Source of the DNA: JAVWIF01 sp036639635 | GTDB taxonomy: Bacteria; Bacillota_I; Bacilli_A; Erysipelotrichales; Erysipelotrichaceae | NCBI GenBank assembly: GCA_036639635.1 | Contig: JAVWIF010000056.1 | Location: 1 to 12,864 of the forward strand | DNA length: 12,864 bases | Direction of reading: 5' to 3' | Part shown: in pieces, positions 7,733 to 12,864 of the stretch | How positions within the stretch are numbered: the stretch's first letter is position 1 | How the letters are laid out: each line of letters opens with the position of its first letter | Notes under the pieces: generated by a model | The model's input: the letters and a program-made list of their open reading frames with translations, nothing else | Told to the model about the DNA's origin: nothing | The model's database searches: none | Position numbers and translations under genes: made by a program

Positions 7733-8685
7733 AGTATTTACTCGTATTCGGAAGTAGTTTGGTAGCAACCTTGCTTGTCATGCCAAAACTAATTCCGTTT
7801 CTACATAAAATAAAATTTGGTCAAAGTGTTCGTAAAGAAGGTCCACAAAGCCATATAGCAAAAACTGGAACACCAACAATGGGAGGAATTGTCTTTGTTA
7901 TTATTCCAGTTCTTGTATTGCTAATATTAGACTATCAAGCATTTACCTCTAAAGAAATGCTTATTGTCGTATTTGCCTATATAGGTTATGCCCTAATTGG
8001 ATTTATTGATGATTTCTTAATTGTCGTAAAAAAGAATAACGATGGTTTAAAACCATCTATAAAATTCTTGATGCAATCAATACTAGCGATAATTTTTTAT
8101 TTTATTTATCAATCGATTGCGCCGACTACAATTATGATTCCAGTGTTACATGTTTCTTTGGACTTAGGCTTCCTTTATTTTATCTTGGTATTCATTATGT
8201 TTACAGCTGAATCCAATGCAGTTAATTTAACAGATGGATTAGATGGACTAAGTGCAGGTACTTCATTAATAGCGATTGCTCCCTTTATTATCTTTGCGCT
8301 ATTACAATCAAATAAAGATTTAGCGCTGTTTCTTTTAGCCGTATCTGGTTCATTGTTAGGCTATTTACGCTATAATTTACATCCTGCAAAAATATTTATG
8401 GGAGATACAGGAAGTTTAGCAATTGGAGGATTACTGGCGGCTAGTGCAATGATATTAAAACAAGAACTGCTACTAGTGTTAATTGGTGGCGTGTTTGTAA
8501 TGGAATTGTTATCTGTTGTTATTCAAGTTACTTCTTATAAATTAACAAAGAAAAGAGTCTTTCGAATGGCGCCTTTACATCATCATTTCGAATTAGGTGG
8601 TATGAAAGAGACACAAGTGGTATTAATGTTTTGGAGTCTTGGATTTATATTTGCAGCCATTGGTTTATGGCTAGGGGTACTATAA
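7723..8685 (+). CDS. mraY: Phospho-N-acetylmuramoyl-pentapeptide transferase MraY
   Basis: MraY transfers phospho-MurNAc-pentapeptide to undecaprenyl phosphate, making lipid I at the inner membrane face. It is a polytopic protein of 320 residues, the normal size, with GTPTMGGI near the N-terminus, IDDFLIVVKKNN, NLTDGLDGL (168-176), FMGDTGSL (225-232) and the HHHFE loop (286-290). The Asp and His residues of these loops coordinate Mg2+ and form the catalytic centre in known MraY structures. The GTG start is supported by a perfect AAGGAGG (7709-7715) seven bases upstream, and overlaps the murE end by ten bases. It follows the ligase that makes its soluble substrate and is one base from murD. 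Confidence 0.97.
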   Translation: MEIKYLLVFGSSLVATLLVMPKLIPFLHKIKFGQSVRKEGPQSHIAKTGTPTMGGIVFVIIPVLVLLILDYQAFTSKEMLIVVFAYIGYALIGFIDDFLIVVKKNNDGLKPSIKFLMQSILAIIFYFIYQSIAPTTIMIPVLHVSLDLGFLYFILVFIMFTAESNAVNLTDGLDGLSAGTSLIAIAPFIIFALLQSNKDLALFLLAVSGSLLGYLRYNLHPAKIFMGDTGSLAIGGLLAASAMILKQELLLVLIGGVFVMELLSVVIQVTSYKLTKKRVFRMAPLHHHFELGGMKETQVVLMFWSLGFIFAAIGLWLGVL

Positions 8686-8686
8686 A

Positions 8687-10000
8687 ATGAAAAAACAAGT
8701 GTTGGTTATTGGAGCGGCGCGTAGTGGAGTGGCGGTTTCAAAATTATTACAAGCGCATGAGTATCACGTGACAATTAGTGATATGCATGAAATTGTACAA
8801 AAAGAAGAACTATGTGCGCTGGGTATAAAAGTATATGAAAAAGGACATCCAGAAATATTAAAAAATACTGATTGGGAATTTGTTGTTAAAAATCCAGGTA
8901 TCAAATATAGTGTCCCTTTTGTTAAATACTTTGTAGACCATGAAGTGCAAATTTTAACTGAAGTAGAAATAGGGTATCGCTATGCGAAAAAATTTAACTA
9001 TGGAGCCATTAGTGGAACCAATGGAAAAACAACGATTACAACTATGTTGTACGAAATGTTAAAATATAATAAAAAAGCAATAGTAGCAGGAAATATTGGT
9101 TATCCTTTAAGTGAGTTAGCGCAAATTTATGAAGAGGAAGAAAAAGATGTTGCCTTAGAATTAAGCAACTTCCAATTATTAGGTATTGATACCTTTCGGC
9201 CAAGTGTTAGCGTAGTGTGCAACCTAGCACCTGATCATCTAGATTATATGAGTAGTGTAGAAGCATATTATGAATCTAAGATGAGGATTTATGAAAATTG
9301 TAAAAAAGAAGATTGGTTTTTAAGAAATGTCGATGATGAAACAGTGGTGCAATATGCGCAAAACATTCCATGTACTGTCATAGATTTCTCTTTAATTAGA
9401 GAAGATGTTGATTTATATCGTAAGAATGGTAGAGTATATTTACATGACACAGTATTATTTGAGGAAAAAAACTTTCATGTTGTAGGTGATTATAACTTAA
9501 GCAATGCAATGGTGGCAAGTTGTATGGCATATAAACTAGGCGTTAGCTTAGAAAATATTCAAAATGCAATACAGGCTTTTTCACCTGTTGAACATCGCCT
9601 TGAATATGTCGGTGAAAAAGATGGTATAAAATATTTTAATGATAGTAAAGCGACCAATACCCATGCGGTTGTAGCGGCATTAGGTTCATTTGATAAAAAT
9701 ATTATCTTACTAGCTGGTGGTCATGATAAAGGCATTAGCTTTGATGATTTGAAAGCATTTGATAAATGCGTAAAAACATGTGTTGCATTTGGTGAAACCA
9801 AAGATAAATTTAAAGATATTTTTACAAATGTTGTAACCAAAGAAACAATGAAAGAAGCATTAGAAGAAGCGATACATTGCGCCACACGTGGAGATGTAAT
9901 TTTACTATCACCGGCGTGCTCTAGCTATGATCAATTTCCAAACTATGAAGTAAGAGGAGATCTATTCAAAGAAATGGTACACGAGTATCTCAATAAATAA
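8687..10000 (+). CDS. murD: UDP-N-acetylmuramoyl-L-alanine--D-glutamate ligase MurD
   Basis: MurD is the cytoplasmic ATP-dependent ligase that adds D-Glu to UDP-MurNAc-L-Ala. The 437 residues show an N-terminal Rossmann-like start (VLVIGAARSGVA), the P-loop SGTNGKTT (109-116), LELSNFQL (usually LELSSFQL), APDHLDYM, a lysine in YESKMRIY at the carbamoylation position, VEHRLEY followed by FNDSKATNTHA, LLAGGHDKG and, near the end, LLSPACSSYDQF. The ATG lies one base after the mraY stop; AGGGG (8673-8677) nine bases upstream serves as ribosome-binding site. In the usual dcw order ftsW/spoVE and murG follow; here a 37-base gap leads to uppP instead. Confidence 0.96.
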   Translation: MKKQVLVIGAARSGVAVSKLLQAHEYHVTISDMHEIVQKEELCALGIKVYEKGHPEILKNTDWEFVVKNPGIKYSVPFVKYFVDHEVQILTEVEIGYRYAKKFNYGAISGTNGKTTITTMLYEMLKYNKKAIVAGNIGYPLSELAQIYEEEEKDVALELSNFQLLGIDTFRPSVSVVCNLAPDHLDYMSSVEAYYESKMRIYENCKKEDWFLRNVDDETVVQYAQNIPCTVIDFSLIREDVDLYRKNGRVYLHDTVLFEEKNFHVVGDYNLSNAMVASCMAYKLGVSLENIQNAIQAFSPVEHRLEYVGEKDGIKYFNDSKATNTHAVVAALGSFDKNIILLAGGHDKGISFDDLKAFDKCVKTCVAFGETKDKFKDIFTNVVTKETMKEALEEAIHCATRGDVILLSPACSSYDQFPNYEVRGDLFKEMVHEYLNK

Positions 10001-10037
10001 ACTGATTGCGAATGCACAGTAGAAAAAAGGAGTTTAT

Positions 10038-10871
10038 ATGTTAATTGAAATGTTAAAAGCAGTCCTTTATGGAATTGTAGAAGGTATTAGTGAATGGTTA
10101 CCAATCAGTAGTACTGGACATATGATTTTATTAGAAGAATTTGTGAAGATGGATGTTACGAAAGAATTTTGGAATGTATTTCTAGTAGTGATTCAATTAG
10201 GAGCCATTCTAGCTGTTGTTTTATTATACTGGAATAAAATATTCCCTTTTAATTTCACAAATAAGAATAGACCACTTATTCGTTATGATATTGTAAATCT
10301 ATGGGGTAAAATATTAGTGGCTTGTATTCCAGCGGCTATTGTTGGGATTTTGTTAGATGATTGGTTAGATGCTCATTTATACAATGGGGTTGTTGTTGCG
10401 ATTATGTTGGTACTAGTAGGTATTGCTTTTATATTTATAGAAAATAATAATAAGAATAAAAGAGCACGTATTACAACAATGAAAAATTTAACATATAAAG
10501 ATGCAGCAATTATCGGAGTCTTTCAATTGGTGGCAGCAGTATTGCCAGGAACTTCTAGAAGTGGAGCAACTATTTTGGGAGGATTAATGATTGGTGTAAG
10601 TCGAACCATAGCAGCAGAATTTACGTTCTTTTTAGCAATACCAGTAATGTTTGGTGCGAGCTTATTAAAAGTTGTTAAATTTGGTTTTGCTTTTAATGCT
10701 ACAGAAATAGCATTGTTGTGCGTAGGAATGCTGATAGCCTTTATTGTATCTATTTTAGTGATTCGTTTCTTGATGAGTTATATTAAGAAACATGACTTTA
10801 AGATATTTGGATATTATCGTATTGTATTAGGTGTTATTGTATTGGCTTGTTACTTCATGAAAATTATTTAA
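10038..10871 (+). CDS. uppP: Undecaprenyl-diphosphatase UppP (BacA)
   Basis: UppP is an integral membrane phosphatase that converts undecaprenyl diphosphate to the monophosphate lipid carrier used by MraY; raised levels are known to give bacitracin tolerance. The 277 residues are of usual length, and the two signature loops are intact: EGISEWLPISSTGH (15-28) and PGTSRSGAT (170-178). Several hydrophobic segments fit the known polytopic fold. AAAGGAG (10026-10032) is five bases before the ATG. It follows murD by 37 bases with no promoter or terminator that I can see between them, so cotranscription is likely. It ends just before a strong shared terminator. Its place in the dcw block is less common but makes metabolic sense. 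Confidence 0.96.
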   Translation: MLIEMLKAVLYGIVEGISEWLPISSTGHMILLEEFVKMDVTKEFWNVFLVVIQLGAILAVVLLYWNKIFPFNFTNKNRPLIRYDIVNLWGKILVACIPAAIVGILLDDWLDAHLYNGVVVAIMLVLVGIAFIFIENNNKNKRARITTMKNLTYKDAAIIGVFQLVAAVLPGTSRSGATILGGLMIGVSRTIAAEFTFFLAIPVMFGASLLKVVKFGFAFNATEIALLCVGMLIAFIVSILVIRFLMSYIKKHDFKIFGYYRIVLGVIVLACYFMKII

Positions 10872-10877
10872 TTTAAT

Positions 10878-10918
10878 AAAATATCCCTAGAAAATGAATC
10901 ATTTTCTAGGGATATTTT
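10878..10918. terminator. Bidirectional terminator between uppP and trpS
   Basis: An 18-bp perfect stem (10878-10895 with 10901-10918) with a GAATC loop carries the core ATCCCTAG/CTAGGGAT. On the plus strand T residues run from 10915 to 10919. On the minus strand the A-rich left flank gives TTTTATTAAATT. It starts seven bases after the uppP stop, and its right end touches the trpS stop codon, so it should end both convergent transcripts. Confidence 0.9.
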
Positions 10919-11904
10919 TAGAATAATTGAAAACCGATTTTCTTTTTAACTTTACTTACTTTTTTGCGCGCAATTTGACGAGCTTTGTCATTTCCTTCGG
11001 TAATAACTTTTTCAACTGCCCCGCTTTGCATGATTTCTTTATAACGGATTTGTAAATTTGTTAAGAAGTCAAAGACAACATTTCCTACTTCTTTTTTAAA
11101 CTCTCCATATCCAATACCTTTATAACGTTTTACAATGTCTTCAATTGGCTCACCACTTAAAGAAGAAAGAATTGTTAAAAGATTTGAAATTCCAGGTTGA
11201 TTTTCTTTGTCGTAACAAATAATACCGATTGAATCTGTTATTGCGGACATGATTTTTTTACGTGCAACACTAGGCTCATCTAATAAATCAATGGTTCCTT
11301 TTGGATTATCTTCTGATTTTGACATTTTTTTCATTGGGTCTTGTAAAGAATAGACTTTTGCACCAACTTTTGAAACTAAAGGTTCTGGTATTTTAAATGT
11401 GTCACCATAGCGATGATTAAAGCGTTCTGCTAAATCGCGTGTCAGTTCTACGTGTTGCTTTTGATCAACACCTACTGGCACATAATCTGCATCATATAAT
11501 AAAATATCTGCAGCCATTAATGCAGGGTAGGTAAATAAACCAGCAGTTACTCCCGTTTCACCTTTTGCTGTTTTGTCTTTATACTGTGTCATTCTTTGCA
11601 TTTCTCCAATATAAGAATTACAAGTCATAATCCATCCTAATTCAGCATGCTCATGTAAATCACTTTGTAGGAATATAGTTGCTTTTTCAGGGTCTAAACC
11701 ACAAGCTAAGTATAAGGCAATTAAATCTTTGGTGTTTTGTTTTAATTCATTTTTTTCAATAGGGACTGTAATGGCATGCATATTCGCAATAAATACAAAC
11801 ATTTCATAATCTTCTTGGTAGGCTACAAAGTTTGCGATAGCGCCAATATAATTGCCTAGGGTTAATCTTCCTGTGGGTTTAATCCCGCTTAACATACGTT
11901 TCAT
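10918..11904 (-). CDS. trpS: Tryptophanyl-tRNA synthetase
   Basis: This class I aminoacyl-tRNA synthetase charges tRNA-Trp. The 328 residues match bacterial TrpRS. The HIGH-type signature is PTGRLTLGNYIGA (10-22), and KMSKS lies at 193-197, followed by EDNPKGTI. YVPVGVDQKQHVELTRDLA is a recognisable TrpRS stretch (the tRNA synthetase class Ib core). The ATG is preceded by AGGAGG (minus strand, 11915-11910) five bases away. The gene is convergent with the cell wall block, shares its terminator, and is controlled by a T-box leader. No tryptophan biosynthesis gene is near. Confidence 0.97.
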   Translation of the reverse strand: MKRMLSGIKPTGRLTLGNYIGAIANFVAYQEDYEMFVFIANMHAITVPIEKNELKQNTKDLIALYLACGLDPEKATIFLQSDLHEHAELGWIMTCNSYIGEMQRMTQYKDKTAKGETGVTAGLFTYPALMAADILLYDADYVPVGVDQKQHVELTRDLAERFNHRYGDTFKIPEPLVSKVGAKVYSLQDPMKKMSKSEDNPKGTIDLLDEPSVARKKIMSAITDSIGIICYDKENQPGISNLLTILSSLSGEPIEDIVKRYKGIGYGEFKKEVGNVVFDFLTNLQIRYKEIMQSGAVEKVITEGNDKARQIARKKVSKVKKKIGFQLF

Positions 11905-11921
11905 AAAATCCTCCTCTAAAT

Positions 11922-12098
11922 AAAAAAAATACCTTGTAGGGACGCTTTAAAGCGTGGTACCACCCGACTTATTTCAATACTTTTGAAATCACTTCTCATA
12001 ACGGTGAGTTTACCGGTCTTACTAGAAGACATGCTCCAAAGTTCCAATTCAAATATAGGGATATGCTGAAATCACACCATCATCAGCTCTCTATGTTA
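11922..12098 (-). promoter_or_regulatory. T-box riboswitch leader of trpS (Trp specifier)
   Basis: T-box leaders sense uncharged tRNA and let transcription proceed into the synthetase gene. On the minus strand stem I begins at about 12097 (AACATAGAGAGC), with an inner GCTGA...TCAGC helix (12087-12083 with 12069-12065). The specifier region reads GAATTGGAACTTTGGAGC; TGG at 12046-12044 followed by A fits tryptophan. The T-box GGGTGGTACCACG lies at 11965-11953. It is followed by the self-complementary ACGCTTTAAAGCGT and, after CCCTACAAGGTA, eight T residues (11929-11922), forming the competing terminator. This element fills about half of the 365-base gap without genes between trpS and spx. Confidence 0.93.
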
Positions 12099-12154
12099 TT
12101 TTACCATATATTTTACTACTACTTTTTCGTTGCATTGTATTGCTTATCGCCATA

Positions 12155-12183
12155 ATCATACTATTATGAAAGAGGAATGACAA
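12155..12183 (-). promoter_or_regulatory. Promoter of the trpS leader
   Basis: On the minus strand TTGTCA (12183-12178, five of six matches) and TATGAT (12160-12155, five of six) are separated by 17 bases. The predicted start near 12148 gives a leader of about 244 bases, with stem I of the T-box beginning about 50 bases into it. It is back to back with the spx promoter. Confidence 0.6.
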
Positions 12184-12190
12184 GTAAAAA

Positions 12191-12226
12191 AATAAAAAAT
12201 AAAAAAATAGCTTTTCTATCAAAAGC
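12191..12226 (-). terminator. Small hairpin with T-rich tail on the minus strand, upstream of spx
   Basis: GCTTTT (12210-12215) and AAAAGC (12221-12226) pair around CTATC. Read on the minus strand the hairpin is followed by TA, seven T residues and further T-rich sequence to about 12191, a weak terminator form that could stop leftward transcripts before the trpS promoter. On the plus strand the same A tracts lie just upstream of the spx -35 box and could act as an UP element, and the inverted repeat overlaps that -35 box and could be an operator. The sequence alone cannot decide between these. Confidence 0.3.
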
Positions 12227-12240
12227 CTATGATATATAAT
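12212..12240 (+). promoter_or_regulatory. Promoter of spx
   Basis: A perfect TATAAT (12235-12240) is preceded at 17 bases by TTTTCT (12212-12217, three of six matches). The predicted start is near 12247, about 23 bases before the ATG. The weak -35 is flanked upstream by A tracts (12184-12207) that could compensate as an UP element. Confidence 0.55.
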
Positions 12241-12269
12241 AGACTATAGAATAAAGGAGGCAGATTATT

Positions 12270-12710
12270 ATGATTATTTTATATACATCTCCAGGGTGTG
12301 CAAGCTGTCGAAAAGCAAAACAATGGTTAAAAGACAACGATATGAAGTTCGTTGAAAAAAATATTTTTACAACCTTACTAAAAGAAGAAGAAATTAAGTA
12401 CTTATTACAAAGAACAGAAAACGGTACTGAAGATATTATATCTACGCGTTCTAAAGTGTTTCAAGAATTACATAGAGATTTAGATGATTTATCAATGAAA
12501 GAGGTAGTGGACTTAATTCAAAAAAATCCTTCTATCTTAAAGCGCCCAATTATGATTAATGAACGTAGTTTTGTAGTTGGTTATGATGATGATGAAATTA
12601 CGGCACTAGTGCCAGCTAAACTTCGTTTAAGTGTAGAAAGTGCTTGTAATTCTACATGTGCAAATTACCCAATTTGTGGAAGGGTAAGAGAAGATATTCA
12701 AGAAGCCTGA
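12270..12710 (+). CDS. spx: Spx/ArsC-family redox regulator with a Cys-rich C-terminal tail
   Basis: Spx binds the RNA polymerase alpha subunit C-terminal domain and redirects transcription under thiol stress. The 146-residue protein has YTSPGCASCRKA with the redox CxxC at C10-C13, Gly52 in TENGTED (the position needed for polymerase contact in B. subtilis), the ISTRSKVFQ stretch (57-65), KRPI with Arg92, and VGYDDDEI. An ArsC reductase is less likely because the Spx-specific blocks are so well kept. It is about 15 residues longer than B. subtilis Spx: after VPAKLR the tail holds Cys126, Cys130 and Cys136 (CNSTCANYPIC), and it ends in EA rather than LAN. AAAGGAGG (12253-12260) lies nine bases before the ATG. 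It has its own promoter and terminator and so stands alone. Confidence 0.9.
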   Translation: MIILYTSPGCASCRKAKQWLKDNDMKFVEKNIFTTLLKEEEIKYLLQRTENGTEDIISTRSKVFQELHRDLDDLSMKEVVDLIQKNPSILKRPIMINERSFVVGYDDDEITALVPAKLRLSVESACNSTCANYPICGRVREDIQEA

Positions 12711-12711
12711 A

Positions 12712-12752
12712 AAGTACAATGATTCCTAATGGGAAATGTTGCGCTTTTTTTT
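12712..12752 (+). terminator. Rho-independent terminator of spx
   Basis: AAGTACAATGATTCC (12712-12726) pairs with 12732-12746 around TAATG: thirteen pairs, three of them G-U, and two mismatches. Eight T residues (12745-12752) follow or overlap the end of the stem. It begins two bases after the spx stop codon. Confidence 0.75.
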
Positions 12753-12773
12753 ATTTAACAACACATAAACGCG

Positions 12774-12787
12774 TGTAACCGATTACA
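12774..12787 (+). promoter_or_regulatory. cre-like operator (CcpA binding site)
   Basis: TGTAACCGATTACA fits every fixed position of the Gram-positive cre consensus TGWAANCGNTNWCA, including the central CG. It lies 42 bases upstream of the -35 box at 12830, roughly 78-91 bases before the predicted start. CcpA sites well upstream of a promoter are often linked to activation, while other LacI-type repressors use similar half-sites. The regulated gene is probably the one beginning beyond the right edge. Confidence 0.55.
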
Positions 12788-12829
12788 TGAAAGACACGTA
12801 GAAAAATGTAAAAAAAGATAAATAATACG

Positions 12830-12858
12830 TTGACATGAAGGAGTAAGTATAGTATTAT
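12830..12858 (+). promoter_or_regulatory. Near-consensus promoter pointing out of the window
   Basis: A perfect TTGACA (12830-12835) and TATTAT (12853-12858, five of six matches) are 17 bases apart. The predicted start falls about at the last base of the window or just past it. It is the best promoter match in the window and belongs to an unseen plus-strand gene or RNA. Confidence 0.75.
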
Positions 12859-12864
12859 ATACAG

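Noticed and set aside
10001..10020. Small hairpin ACTG..TGC GAAT GCA..CAGT between murD and uppP
   Set aside because: The stem is short and bulged and has no T run after it, so it is not a terminator and I cannot give it a role.
1..12864. CRISPR arrays, insertion sequences, tRNA or rRNA genes
   Set aside because: No regular repeat-spacer pattern, transposase, terminal repeats or tRNA/rRNA-like segment could be seen.

Overview
This window comes from a low-GC, AT-rich Gram-positive bacterium (Bacillota). It carries mraZ-rsmH-ftsL-PBP-PBP-murE-mraY-murD, which is the start of a division and cell wall (dcw) cluster in the Bacillus-like order. It also has a T-box-controlled tryptophanyl-tRNA synthetase gene and an Spx-family regulator, both typical of Firmicutes. 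AT-rich codon use, a PASTA-bearing division PBP beside a SpoVD-like PBP, and 10-bp AAAGTRG repeats at the mraZ promoter would fit the Erysipelotrichia/Coprobacillaceae side of the phylum. That placement is inference and no marker here proves it.

Layout. Bases 1-223 hold the C-terminal end of a Fic-family gene, broken by an in-frame stop inside its active-site loop. An AT-rich terminator (275-302) separates it from a promoter (376-404) overlapping and followed by 10-bp phased repeats (403-439), the probable MraZ autoregulatory site. From 449 to 10871 ten genes run on the plus strand with overlaps or short gaps: mraZ, rsmH, ftsL, a class B PBP with two PASTA domains, a SpoVD-like class B PBP with one PASTA domain, murE, mraY, murD and uppP (nine or ten depending on whether the last is counted as part of the same operon; nine CDS are listed). 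A terminator-like hairpin overlaps the stop codon of the first PBP and may lower expression of everything downstream. A strong 18-bp hairpin at 10878-10918 closes the plus-strand block and also serves the convergent gene trpS (10918-11904, minus).

The 365-bp gap 11905-12269 has no gene but is full of control elements: the trpS T-box leader with a TGG specifier, the trpS promoter, a small hairpin with an A/T tract, and the divergent spx promoter. spx (12270-12710) ends in its own terminator. The last 110 bases hold a 14-bp match to the CcpA cre consensus and a near-consensus promoter pointing out of the right edge, so a catabolite-regulated gene probably begins just beyond the window.

Function. 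MurE and MurD build UDP-MurNAc-peptide, MraY loads it onto undecaprenyl phosphate, UppP recycles that lipid, and the two transpeptidases with FtsL use the product at the septum or, for the SpoVD-like enzyme, possibly in the spore cortex. The cluster departs from the usual order after murD: no ftsW/spoVE, murG, ftsQ/divIB, ftsA or ftsZ follows, and uppP takes that place. No wholly new system is visible. The observations most worth checking are the Cys-rich tail on Spx, the MraZ operator array, the internal attenuator between the PBP genes, the cre-promoter pair, the unusual MurE motifs and the broken Fic gene.
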